A DNA stretch of 64,000 nt from Psychromonas algicola (GTDB lineage: Bacteria; Pseudomonadota; Gammaproteobacteria; Enterobacterales; Psychromonadaceae), in the NCBI RefSeq assembly GCF_004378355.1, contig NZ_SNUB01000006.1:62001-126000 (forward strand). The letters run 5' to 3'. The notes under the pieces are model-generated. The model made no database searches, was not told the DNA's origin, and saw only the letters and a program-made list of their open reading frames with translations. Positions within the stretch are counted from its first letter, which is position 1, and each line of letters begins with the position of its first letter. Shown here piece after piece: positions 38,808-46,729 of this stretch. A program made the translations under genes and the position numbers.

Positions 38808-39212
38808 ATGAGCCAGCAAACTATTCAAACAATCATGCATAAAAAACCCATAACAGTTGAATGTCAAACTCCCTTAATGGATATAATTAAAGTATTAATT
38901 AACAGCCAACAAACACAATTACCAGTAATCAATAGCAGTAAACAATTGATTGGAATGGTCTCTATTATTGACTGTCAAAAAGCGTTACTTATAAGCGGGT
39001 ATCATTGTGATATGCCAGTCACTGTTGATGAGATCATGGCTAAGGATTTTGTTTCTTTATCTGTAACCGATGAACTATCCGAGGTTGCAATAAAAACACA
39101 AAAATCATCGGACAATATTTTTCCAGTATTAAGTGAAGGCAAACTCGTTGGTGTGTTAAAACGTGTAGATTTATTAGTACATTTACAAAATAATTTACTG
39201 CTTTGCTCTTAG
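38808..39212 (+). CDS. CBS-domain pair protein
   Basis: A 134-residue protein made of two CBS motifs (~5-60 and ~72-130) and little else. Each has the usual form: MHKKPITVECQTPLMDIIKVL with LPVINSSKQLIGMVSI, then EIMAKDFVSLSVTDELSEVA with FPVLSEGKLVGVLKRVDLL. Such stand-alone Bateman modules bind adenosine nucleotides or S-adenosyl ligands and usually modulate a partner; the partner is not evident. RBS AAGGTGA precedes the ATG. A weak hairpin (38668-38694) separates it from mltF. Confidence 0.8.
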   Translation: MSQQTIQTIMHKKPITVECQTPLMDIIKVLINSQQTQLPVINSSKQLIGMVSIIDCQKALLISGYHCDMPVTVDEIMAKDFVSLSVTDELSEVAIKTQKSSDNIFPVLSEGKLVGVLKRVDLLVHLQNNLLLCS

Positions 39213-39230
39213 GTAATAATGCAATAAAGA

Positions 39231-39267
39231 GTAATAATACCATGACTAAGTGCATGGTTTTATTATC
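39231..39267. terminator. hairpin between convergent CBS gene and the tadA-coupled small gene
   Basis: AATAATACCATG pairs with CATGGTTTTATT around an 8-nt loop; T/A-rich arms could serve both strands. The stem is imperfect and AT-rich. Confidence 0.5.
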
Positions 39268-39268
39268 G

Positions 39269-39439
39269 TTAGTCTTTTTTATCGATAGTCACTTGAATAT
39301 TTTTACTATTTCCAGCAAACCACTTTTGTAAATAAAGTGAACCAATAATAGGCGCTTGCCCTTCCTCAGGCACTTCTTTATAGCGAACACTATTTTTTGT
39401 TTCTTTTTCAATTTCAAAATTAACTACTTTACTGCTCAT
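39269..39439 (-). CDS. small conserved-looking protein of unknown function, coupled to tadA
   Basis: A 56-codon frame on the minus strand, too short for the usual ORF cut-off. It begins MSSKVVNFEIEKETKNSV and ends with IQVTIDKKD. The start ATG is within the last codons of tadA (11-bp overlap: ATGAGCAGTAA holds both the start and the tadA stop), and AAGGAAG lies 6 nt upstream of it, so it is well placed for translational coupling. The middle EEGQAPIIGSLYLQKWF is a plausible beta-hairpin. I recall similar short proteins in marine gammaproteobacteria but cannot name the family. No function is proposed. Confidence 0.65.
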   Translation of the reverse strand: MSSKVVNFEIEKETKNSVRYKEVPEEGQAPIIGSLYLQKWFAGNSKNIQVTIDKKD

Positions 39440-39965
39440 CACTTACTTCCTTAGCCATTGCTTTTTTGAGGGCTTTCTTTTCTTTACGACGACGCTTAAA
39501 AAAATCACTGATCTTAGTTGCGCATTCTTCTGCAAAAATTCCTGAAGTGACTTCAACTTGATGATTAAGTTGATCATTTCGTACCAAATCAAAAACACTC
39601 CCCGCAGCACCCGTTTTATAATCTCCTGCACCATAAACAAGACGTTTGATACGAGCATGTACAATCGCACCGGCACACATAGGGCAAGGCTCAAGTGTAA
39701 CGTAAAGCGTGCAATCAATTAATCTATAATTCTGTAGTTTTGCGCCTGCTTCTGCAATGGCTTTAACTTCTGCATGGGCACACGCATTATGCTCAAGAAT
39801 AGAAAGGTTCCAACCCTCGCCGACCACCTTATTATCTTTTACTAATACCGCACCAACCGGTATTTCACCAACGGATTCAGCTTTATCCGCTAAAGATAGC
39901 GCATAAAGCATCCAATCTTGATCATTATATGACTCTGTATTTAATGCCTTAGTCTGATCTGTCAT
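39429..39965 (-). CDS. tadA: tRNA-specific adenosine deaminase TadA
   Basis: Deaminates A34 to inosine in tRNA-Arg(ACG), and is essential in E. coli. 178 residues. The zinc site is HAEVKAIAEAG (catalytic Glu) and PCPMCAGAI; the N-terminal part WMLYALSLADKAESVGEIPVGAVLV fits the family. The C-terminal ~25 residues are Lys/Arg-rich, as in E. coli TadA. On the minus strand next to mltF; the small gene at its 3' end overlaps by 11 bp. Confidence 0.96.
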   Translation of the reverse strand: MTDQTKALNTESYNDQDWMLYALSLADKAESVGEIPVGAVLVKDNKVVGEGWNLSILEHNACAHAEVKAIAEAGAKLQNYRLIDCTLYVTLEPCPMCAGAIVHARIKRLVYGAGDYKTGAAGSVFDLVRNDQLNHQVEVTSGIFAEECATKISDFFKRRRKEKKALKKAMAKEVSDEQ

Positions 39966-39979
39966 ATTATAAAAAACCG

Positions 39980-40852
39980 CTATAAAACAAGAGTATAATA
40001 GAACTGATTAATTTCATCAGCGTAAACCAAATAGACCCATCCCGCAGCCGCTAAATAAGGCCCAAATGGAAATGCTTGGCTTTGTTTATCTTTCGATAGA
40101 GCAATGATAATAATACCAACAATAGCGCCTACAAAAGATGAGAGTAAGATGATTAATGGTAGCGCCTGCCAACCAAACCAAGCACCTAAAGCCGCGAATA
40201 ATTTAAAATCACCATATCCCATGCCCTCTTTACCTGTTATTAATTTAAATGCCCAATAAATAGACCAAAGACTTAAATAACCAAAGACAGCACCAAGCAC
40301 CGCGTCGTTTAAACTAACAAATGAATGAGATAAGTTAACCAATAACCCCAACCACAATAGAGGCAGGGTCAACTGATCAGGTAATAACATGGTATCTAAA
40401 TCAATAAAGGTAAGCGCAATTAAAAACCAAGTAAAAATAAGCGCATATAGAACAGGCCAACCAAAGGGTAATAACCAAGCAACAGCAAAAGACATTAACG
40501 CAGTTAATAACTCAATACTCGGATAACGAATAGAAATTTTACAGTCGCAATGTTTACAACGTCCTTTCTGGAACAGCCAACTGAGTAATGGAATATTTTC
40601 CAAAGATCCTATGACATGTTGACATTGCGGGCAGGTAGAACGAGGTAAAGAAAGATTAAATATTTTGTTATCAACGTAAATACCTGCATCTGGAAAAGAT
40701 TCAGCGCATTCAGATTTCCACGCTCGATCCATCATAATAGGCAAACGATAAATAACAACATTCAAAAATGAGCCAATTAATAACCCTAAGATTGAAACAG
40801 TAACAAAATAAAATGATGGCACCTGTTCCATCAGTATAACGATGTCGTTCAT
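39980..40852 (-). CDS. pilD: type IV prepilin peptidase (PilD)
   Basis: Inner-membrane aspartic protease that cleaves and N-methylates type IV prepilins and type II secretion pseudopilins. 290 residues with eight or so membrane helices. The cytoplasmic zinc loop has two Cys pairs (CPQC and CKHC). The catalytic Asp residues are in FIDLDTMLLPDQLTLP and GYGDFKLFAALGAW. It lies alone, without pilABC genes, 14 bp from the tadA start; the pilin genes must be elsewhere. Confidence 0.92.
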   Translation of the reverse strand: MNDIVILMEQVPSFYFVTVSILGLLIGSFLNVVIYRLPIMMDRAWKSECAESFPDAGIYVDNKIFNLSLPRSTCPQCQHVIGSLENIPLLSWLFQKGRCKHCDCKISIRYPSIELLTALMSFAVAWLLPFGWPVLYALIFTWFLIALTFIDLDTMLLPDQLTLPLLWLGLLVNLSHSFVSLNDAVLGAVFGYLSLWSIYWAFKLITGKEGMGYGDFKLFAALGAWFGWQALPLIILLSSFVGAIVGIIIIALSKDKQSQAFPFGPYLAAAGWVYLVYADEINQFYYTLVL

Positions 40853-40892
40853 CGATGCCCTTATTTACATTATTTAACTTGTGTGCAAAAAG

Positions 40893-41333
40893 TTATTTAT
40901 AACTTTCTGTTGCAGGACAGATCTCTTCATCAGCAAAGAAAAAAGCAATTTCACGTGACGCTGACTCGGGACTGTCTGAACCATGTACTGCATTATAACG
41001 AGTTGTTTCCGCAAAGTCTGCACGGATAGTTCCTGGAGCTGCTTGTGTGGGATCGGTTTTGCCAATTAACTCACGGTAATTTGGAATGATATCTTCGCCC
41101 TCTAAGACTTGAACCATAATTGGACCTGAAGTCATGAACTCAACCAAAGGAGCATAAAATTCACGCCCTTCATGTTCAGCATAAAATGCTTCAGCCTGAT
41201 CCTTCGTCAAATGCAACATTTTTGCAGCAACAATTGTAAAATTAGCACTTTCAAAACGTTGTAAAATAGCCCCAATTAAGTGTTTACTAACAGCATCGGG
41301 TTTAATGATTGAGAGAGTTCTTTCTAATGACAT
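40893..41333 (-). CDS. ndk: nucleoside diphosphate kinase
   Basis: Transfers the gamma phosphate of ATP to NDPs through a phospho-His. 146 residues (E. coli 143). N-terminus [12 protein letters not shown], the catalytic His in [12 protein letters not shown], and the Kpn-loop region match. The C-terminus is slightly longer than in E. coli. Single gene, 40 bp upstream of pilD. Confidence 0.97.
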   Translation of the reverse strand: MSLERTLSIIKPDAVSKHLIGAILQRFESANFTIVAAKMLHLTKDQAEAFYAEHEGREFYAPLVEFMTSGPIMVQVLEGEDIIPNYRELIGKTDPTQAAPGTIRADFAETTRYNAVHGSDSPESASREIAFFFADEEICPATESYK

Positions 41334-41583
41334 AAATAGCTTCTTAAATTAAATAAATGAGTTGGCAATATAACTACATCACCAGCAACCATCAATAACA
41401 AGATGGCAATATGAAAATAAGTGTCACATTTAATTAACATATAGATTACTTTTAGAACGAATAAAGGGCTTATTTACAGAATTTGATGGTATCAAAAAGC
41501 ATAAAGTACGTTGCTAATTGTTAACATTGTTAAATTTAAACGAATAGGGATTTTTTGGAAATAAAGAGAAGTAGAAAAGTGTT
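41334..41583. other. intergenic region between ndk and the tRNA-derived repeats
   Basis: AT-rich and without a recognisable gene. No strong terminator for the leftward tRNA-repeat transcript was found. The ndk promoter must lie here, but no clear hexamer pair stood out. Confidence 0.3.
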
Positions 41584-41989
41584 TGGAGCGTTACACGAGA
41601 CTAAAAAAACGCGTGACCCCAGCTCTTAATTGGCAAGGTTGCTTTATTTCTAGCAGGGATTTTTTTAAATGAAGAAAAAGTAATTTGGAGCGTTACACGA
41701 AACTAAAAAAACGCGTGACCCCAGCTCTTAATTGGCAAGGTTGCTTTATTTCTAGCAGGGATTTTTTTAAATGAAGAAGAGTAATTTGCAGCGTTACACG
41801 AGACTAAAAAAACGCGTGACCCCAGCTCTTAATTGGCAAGGTTGTTTTATTTCTAGCAGGGATTTTTTTAAATGAAGAAGAGTAATTTGGAGCGTTACAG
41901 GAGACTAAAAAAACGCGTGACCCCAGCTCTTAATTGGCAAGGTTGTTTTATTTCTAGCAGGGATTTTTTTAAATGAAGAAAAAGTAATT
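41584..41989 (-). repeat. four tandem 101-102 bp repeats carrying tRNA-Gly 3' halves
   Basis: Units begin at 41584, 41686, 41787 and 41888 (lengths 102, 101, 101, 102). On the minus strand each unit holds a tRNA-Gly-like 3' half. It has an anticodon-arm remnant (CAACCTTG), then ATTAAGAGC, then GGGGTCAC, then a broken T-arm in which the TTCGA loop is replaced by CGTTTTTTTAG, then the intact acceptor 3' strand GTAACGC with UCCA. The 5' acceptor strand and D-arm are gone. The rest of each unit is an AT-rich spacer (CCCTGCTAG, AAATGAAG on the plus strand). Copy 3 has TGCA instead of TCCA, and copy 4 carries a C-to-G change in the T-stem. The array directly follows the last intact tRNA-Gly in the direction of transcription. 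Confidence 0.93.
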
Positions 41990-42065
41990 TGGAGCGTTAC
42001 ACGAGACTCGAACTCGTGACCCCAACCTTGGCAAGGTTGTGCTCTACCAACTGAGCTAGTAACGC
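41990..42065 (-). tRNA. tRNA-Gly (GCC), copy 3 (promoter-distal)
   Basis: A 76-nt gene including encoded CCA. Acceptor GCGTTAC/GTAACGC, discriminator T, anticodon GCC at 42032-42030, D-arm AGCTCAGTTGG, T-loop TTCGAGT. Matches E. coli tRNA-Gly(GCC) in layout. The tandem repeats start immediately downstream. Confidence 0.97.
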
Positions 42066-42090
42066 TTCATAATTTATAGATTAGATAGTT

Positions 42091-42160
42091 TGGAGTGTTA
42101 CACGAGACTTGAAACTCATGACCCCGGCTCTTAATAAGTCAAGGTTGTGCTCAATGCACA
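42091..42160 (-). pseudogene. decayed tRNA-Gly copy between intact copies
   Basis: Retains the acceptor 3' strand (with one change, GTAACAC) and TCCA, an altered T-arm with one inserted base, and the GAGCAC and CAACCTTG pieces. The anticodon loop is disrupted by an insertion containing ATTAAGAGC, and the D-arm and 5' acceptor strand are missing. The same insertion is found in all four downstream repeat units, so this copy and the repeats share an ancestor. It occupies the place of a tRNA gene in the cluster. Confidence 0.8.
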
Positions 42161-42175
42161 TAATACTTCAAAATT

Positions 42176-42251
42176 TGGAGCGTTACACGAGACTCGAACT
42201 CGTGACCCCAACCTTGGCAAGGTTGTGCTCTACCAACTGAGCTAGTAACGC
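42176..42251 (-). tRNA. tRNA-Gly (GCC), copy 2
   Basis: 76 nt with encoded CCA, identical in sequence to the other two copies. Anticodon GCC at 42218-42216. Confidence 0.97.
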
Positions 42252-42306
42252 TTTATCTAAAACTATTTGGAAAAAATTTTAAATGTACGTAAATACATTT
42301 CAAATT

Positions 42307-42382
42307 TGGAGCGTTACACGAGACTCGAACTCGTGACCCCAACCTTGGCAAGGTTGTGCTCTACCAACTGAGCTAGTAACGC
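42307..42382 (-). tRNA. tRNA-Gly (GCC), copy 1 (promoter-proximal)
   Basis: 76 nt with encoded CCA, identical to the other copies. Anticodon GCC at 42349-42347. First gene of the cluster, about 65 nt after the likely transcription start. The neighbourhood orn/rsgA matches the E. coli glyVXY locus. Confidence 0.97.
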
Positions 42383-42455
42383 ATCACATTTTCCTGTAAC
42401 AATTCTCTTATAAAAGAGTAGGTACTTGGTAATACCCATTCATTACGAGGTGCGA

Positions 42456-42483
42456 ATTATAGAGATGGCATTAATGATTGCAA
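42456..42483 (-). promoter_or_regulatory. tRNA-Gly cluster promoter with GC-rich discriminator
   Basis: On the minus strand: TTGCAA at 42483-42478, 16-bp spacer, TATAAT at 42461-42456, then TCGCACC. The G+C-rich stretch just after the -10 is the discriminator typical of stringently controlled stable-RNA promoters. Confidence 0.75.
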
Positions 42484-42566
42484 GCTTTTTTTAGCTATTT
42501 TCAGCAGTTCTAAGCTTGCATGTTGAGTTTTTGAGCAAATATTAAAAAGCTTGCTTAAAAAGTAGC

Positions 42567-43106
42567 TTAATAGCTAAAGAAATGTTTCTGATAATGCTGT
42601 AATTCAGAAATAGATTCCTTAATATCTTGAAGCGCTAAATGTGTACCAGTTTTTTTATGCGCTTCGACCATTTCAGGTGCCCAACGACGACCTAATTCTT
42701 TTACTGTACTCACATCAATATTACGGTAGTGGAAAAAAGCTTCTAACGTCGGCATATGCTTAACCATAAAACGACGATCCTGGCCTATACTGTTGCCACA
42801 TAATGGCGCAGCTCCAGCAGGAACCCATTGCTTTAAAAATTCAAGCGTCTCTTGCTCTGCTTGTGCACAACTTATTTTGCTGGCCTTAACGCGCGCCGTT
42901 AAGCCTGATTTTCCATGATGTTCAGTACACCATTCATCCATTGCATCAAGTGCTTCATCACTTTGATGGATCACAAATTGAGGGCCTTCCGCTAAAATAT
43001 TTAAATCACTGTCAGTCACAATGGTTGCAATCTCAATAATTTTATCAGTGTCAGGGTTTAAACCTGTCATTTCTAGATCGATCCACACCAAATTGTTTTT
43101 GTTCAT
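42567..43106 (-). CDS. orn: oligoribonuclease
   Basis: 3'-5' exonuclease that degrades diribonucleotides left by mRNA decay and pGpG from c-di-GMP turnover. 179 residues (E. coli 181). The DEDDh active site is visible: DLEMTGLNP (Asp, Glu), [10 protein letters not shown] (Asp) and [11 protein letters not shown] (His, Asp). It is divergent from rsgA and upstream of the tRNA-Gly cluster, the same arrangement as in E. coli. Confidence 0.97.
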   Translation of the reverse strand: MNKNNLVWIDLEMTGLNPDTDKIIEIATIVTDSDLNILAEGPQFVIHQSDEALDAMDEWCTEHHGKSGLTARVKASKISCAQAEQETLEFLKQWVPAGAAPLCGNSIGQDRRFMVKHMPTLEAFFHYRNIDVSTVKELGRRWAPEMVEAHKKTGTHLALQDIKESISELQHYQKHFFSY

Positions 43107-43202
43107 TAGATAACCGCCCTTTTCTCTTGTTGAATAGCTTTATTATGTGAAAAATATAGTATGATACGCCATTCAAATCACCAGTGGTAGCAAAGGAAGT
43201 CT

Positions 43203-44243
43203 GTGGCTAAGAAGAAAAAACTCAGTAAAAACCAAGTTCGTCGTGTTCAAAGCAATCATAACAAGCGCTTAACACCTAAAAACGATAAACAATGGGATGA
43301 ATCTGAACTAGGTCCACAACTAGAGGGTTTAGTGGTCAGTCGCTTTGGTCAGCATGCTGATATCGAAGATGAACAAGGTAAAGTAGAACGTTGTACTTTA
43401 CGCCGTTCTATACGCTCTTTGGTTACAGGCGACCGAGTCGTATGGCGAGCAGGAAAAGAATCACATCAAGGTATCAGTGGGGTGATCGAAGCTGTTCATC
43501 CACGCAAAACGGTATTAACTCGACCTGATTATTATGACGGTATTAAACCTATTGCAGCCAATATCGACCACATCATTATCGTTAGCTCCATAGCCCCTGA
43601 GTTTTCTCGCAATATTATCGACCGATATTTAGTCGCTTGTGAAGATATTGGCATCACTCCAATTATTGTTTTAAACAAAGTTGATCTTTTAGATTCTGAA
43701 TCAGCAAAAATAATTGACCAAGAACTACAAAGCTACCGTAATATCGGCTATAAAGTGATTTACAGCTCTATGCATGGTGATGGACTCAATGATTTAAAGT
43801 CTGCAATGAAAGATAAGATCAACATTTTCGTTGGTCAGTCAGGTGTAGGTAAAACGTCATTGTTAAATATGTTATTACCCGAAGTGGGCGCGGTAACTGG
43901 TGAAATATCTGAAGGTTCAGGCCTTGGTAAACATACCACCACTGCGGCTCGCTTATATCACTTCAGTGATGGCGGAGATTTAATTGATAGCCCAGGAATA
44001 CGTGAGTTTTCATTGTGGCATTTAGAAGCAGAACGCATTGCCAGTGGCTTTATAGAATTTAGAGATTACCTTGGTAATTGCCGTTTCCGAGATTGTAAGC
44101 ATCAAGCAGATCCCGGCTGTGCCTTGGTTGAAGCTGTAGAAAATGGTGACATTGACGAAGCAAGATTTAATAGTTTTTTACGCATATTGGAAACCATGGA
44201 TGACGCTAAAAATGCACGTCACCGAGATCCAAATACTTACTAA
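43203..44243 (+). CDS. rsgA: small ribosomal subunit biogenesis GTPase RsgA
   Basis: Circularly permuted GTPase in late 30S assembly. 346 residues starting at GTG 43203 after AAGGAAG. An N-terminal basic stretch and OB-fold precede the GTPase motifs in the permuted order: NKVDLL (G4), GQSGVGKTS (G1), [10 protein letters not shown] (G3). The C-terminal zinc finger is [14 protein letters not shown]. Followed at 40 bp by psd, as in E. coli, so probably co-transcribed. Confidence 0.96.
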   Translation: MAKKKKLSKNQVRRVQSNHNKRLTPKNDKQWDESELGPQLEGLVVSRFGQHADIEDEQGKVERCTLRRSIRSLVTGDRVVWRAGKESHQGISGVIEAVHPRKTVLTRPDYYDGIKPIAANIDHIIIVSSIAPEFSRNIIDRYLVACEDIGITPIIVLNKVDLLDSESAKIIDQELQSYRNIGYKVIYSSMHGDGLNDLKSAMKDKINIFVGQSGVGKTSLLNMLLPEVGAVTGEISEGSGLGKHTTTAARLYHFSDGGDLIDSPGIREFSLWHLEAERIASGFIEFRDYLGNCRFRDCKHQADPGCALVEAVENGDIDEARFNSFLRILETMDDAKNARHRDPNTY

Positions 44244-44283
44244 ATCATTTATTAGAAAAATACATTTATAAAGAGAGTTTACT

Positions 44284-45138
44284 ATGAACGACCAACTAAA
44301 AATAATTGGCCAATATCTTTTACCAAAGCACCTTTTAACTTTTTTGGCTGGTAAGTTGGCTGAAGCAAAAATGGGTAAATTCACTACCTTTTTAATCACT
44401 CAATTTATTAAGAAGTTTAAAATTGATATGAGTGAAGCAAAACATTCTGATCCCGCTTATTTTGACACCTTTAATAACTTCTTTACTCGTGAATTAAAAG
44501 AAGGCTTACGTCCTATCGTCGAAGGTGATAATAATCTAGCAACCCCCGTTGATGGATGTGTTAGTCAACAAGGTGATATTAAAGAAGGCCGTATATTTCA
44601 AGCAAAGGGCCATGATTTTAGTTTACGTGAATTAGTAGGTGGACGTGATGATGTTGCCGCTCCTTTTGATGATGGTATTTTCTCAACGGTTTATTTAGCG
44701 CCAAAAGATTATCACCGTATTCATATGCCAATCGCAGGCAAGCTAGAACAAATGATCTTTATTCCTGGTGACTTGTTTTCAGTGAATCCTTTAACGGCTC
44801 AAAATGTACCTAACTTATTTGCTCGTAATGAACGTGCCGTTGCTATTTTTTCTACCGCAATTGGTCCAATGGCAATGGTATTAGTTGGCGCAACAATCGT
44901 TGGTAGTATAGAAACGGTTTGGGAAGGCACATTAAAAGCACAAAAGAATAAAGAACTGCAATACTGGGATTACAAGGATCAGGACATTCACTTAGAAAAA
45001 GGTGCTGAAATGGGTCGCTTTAAACTAGGTAGTACGATTGTTGCTTTGTTCCCTAAAGGTACAATTGAATTTAGTGAAGCTTTAGCACCATCTAGCGTCA
45101 CTCGTTTAGGTGAGTTATTTGCAACAATTAAATCTTAA
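44284..45138 (+). CDS. psd: phosphatidylserine decarboxylase proenzyme
   Basis: Makes phosphatidylethanolamine from phosphatidylserine at the inner membrane. 284 residues. The self-cleavage site that yields the pyruvoyl group is LGST (FKLGSTIV), about 30 residues before the C-terminus. Catalytic-triad motifs TPVDG and YHRIHMPI (Asp, His) are present. Second gene of a likely rsgA-psd unit. Confidence 0.96.
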   Translation: MNDQLKIIGQYLLPKHLLTFLAGKLAEAKMGKFTTFLITQFIKKFKIDMSEAKHSDPAYFDTFNNFFTRELKEGLRPIVEGDNNLATPVDGCVSQQGDIKEGRIFQAKGHDFSLRELVGGRDDVAAPFDDGIFSTVYLAPKDYHRIHMPIAGKLEQMIFIPGDLFSVNPLTAQNVPNLFARNERAVAIFSTAIGPMAMVLVGATIVGSIETVWEGTLKAQKNKELQYWDYKDQDIHLEKGAEMGRFKLGSTIVALFPKGTIEFSEALAPSSVTRLGELFATIKS

Positions 45139-45181
45139 CTTTATAAGTTTTGATTTTTTAATTTAAAAACAAAGGGTTGTA

Positions 45182-46720
45182 ATGTCAGTAATTTCTAGCG
45201 AACAGTATTTAAAAAAAATCTTATTAGCGCCTATTTACGAAGCCGCTATTGAAACTAAACTGCAGCCTTTAGGCAAGTTATCGGCTCGTTTAGGCAATCA
45301 CGTATTATTGAAACGCGAAGACTTACAGCCAGTACATTCGTTTAAGTTACGTGGCGCTTACAATAAACTGTCAAACTTAAATGAACAACAAAAGCAAAGT
45401 GGCGTTATTGCCGCTTCTGCTGGAAATCACGCACAGGGTCTTGCTTTATCTGCACAAAAAATGGGATTAAAAGCCACTATTGTGATGCCTACGACCACAC
45501 CAGATATTAAAGTTAATTCAGTTCGTTCATTTGGTGCCAATGTTGTTTTGTTTGGTGATAGCTTTGATGCAGCCAATGGCCATTCATTAGCTCTTGCAAA
45601 AGAACATGGTTATACCTTAATACATCCTTTTGATGATCCTGATACCATCGCAGGACAAGGTACAATCGGTAAAGAACTACTGCAACAAGATTCTCGTTTA
45701 GACAAAATATTCGTTCCCGTTGGTGGCGGAGGTTTAGCCGCGGGTATTGCGGTTTATGTCAAACAATTACTACCAGATATTAAAATTATTGCAGTTGAAC
45801 CTGAAGATGCAGCCTGCTTACGTGCCGCATTAGCTGCGGGCAAGCCAACAACACTACCTAAAGTCGGTTTATTTGCTGATGGTGTTGCGGTTAAAACGAT
45901 TGGGACAGAAACTTTCCGCCTATGTCAGCAATATATCGATGAAGTGATCACAGTGAGCAGCGATGAAATATGTGCCGCGATGAAAGATATTTTTGACGAT
46001 ACCCGTGCGATTGCAGAGCCTGCAGGCGCACTCTCGTTAGCTGGATTGAAAAAATACACACAACAGCATCAAATAAAAGATCAACGCCTTGCTGCTATTT
46101 TAAGTGGTGCAAATGTTAACTTCCATAGTCTACGTTACGTTTCTGAACGTTGTGAGCTTGGCGAGCAAAATGAAAGTATATTGGCGGTTACTATCCCAGA
46201 GAAAAAAGGAGCCTTCCTTGGTTTCTGTAATCAATTAGATGGCAGAGTTATTACTGAATTTAATTATCGTTATAACGACAATAAAGAAGCAAATATATTT
46301 GTTGGTGTAAAAATGCCACAGGGTCTAGAAGAAGTCTCTACATTAACTGAAAAACTAGCAATAGCAGGTTATGCCGTTGCAGATTTAAGCCAAGACGAAA
46401 CCGCTAAGTTACATGTACGCTATATGGTCGGTGGAGTGCCAAGCCATCACTTAACAGAACGCTTATACAGTTTTGAGTTTCCACAAACACCAGATGCATT
46501 ATTAAATTTCCTCAATTTACTGGGTACAGATGCCAATATAACGCTGTTCCACTATCGTAATCATGGTGCAGCATACGGACAAGCATTAGTCGGCTTTGAA
46601 GTAAATGAAGAACAAGCAGACAAGTTCAGTCAGCATTTGACTGAGCTCGGTTATAGCTACAAAGATGAAACCTTTAATCAAGCTTATCGTTTCTTCTTAT
46701 CACATAATAACAATCGTTAA
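45182..46720 (+). CDS. ilvA: threonine ammonia-lyase, biosynthetic
   Basis: PLP enzyme: L-threonine to 2-oxobutanoate + NH3, first step of isoleucine synthesis. 512 residues (E. coli IlvA 514). The PLP Lys is in HSFKLRGAYNKL; the phosphate loop is GGGGLAAG. Two ACT-like regulatory domains occupy the C-terminal ~190 residues (SILAVTIPEKKGAFLGF and LYSFEFPQTPDALLNFL), the isoleucine/valine allosteric sites. It stands away from the other ilv genes; psd is 43 bp upstream and a K+ channel gene follows after 9 bp. Confidence 0.95.
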   Translation: MSVISSEQYLKKILLAPIYEAAIETKLQPLGKLSARLGNHVLLKREDLQPVHSFKLRGAYNKLSNLNEQQKQSGVIAASAGNHAQGLALSAQKMGLKATIVMPTTTPDIKVNSVRSFGANVVLFGDSFDAANGHSLALAKEHGYTLIHPFDDPDTIAGQGTIGKELLQQDSRLDKIFVPVGGGGLAAGIAVYVKQLLPDIKIIAVEPEDAACLRAALAAGKPTTLPKVGLFADGVAVKTIGTETFRLCQQYIDEVITVSSDEICAAMKDIFDDTRAIAEPAGALSLAGLKKYTQQHQIKDQRLAAILSGANVNFHSLRYVSERCELGEQNESILAVTIPEKKGAFLGFCNQLDGRVITEFNYRYNDNKEANIFVGVKMPQGLEEVSTLTEKLAIAGYAVADLSQDETAKLHVRYMVGGVPSHHLTERLYSFEFPQTPDALLNFLNLLGTDANITLFHYRNHGAAYGQALVGFEVNEEQADKFSQHLTELGYSYKDETFNQAYRFFLSHNNNR

Positions 46721-46729
46721 GTAATCAAT

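Noticed and set aside
41584-41989. Possible CRISPR array
   Set aside because: Repeats are direct, about 101 bp, adjacent without unique spacers, and clearly tRNA-derived; no cas genes nearby.
41584-42382. Possible integration site of a mobile element at the tRNA-Gly genes
   Set aside because: No integrase, no phage genes and no flanking attachment duplication beyond the tRNA repeats themselves; ndk and orn on both sides are housekeeping.
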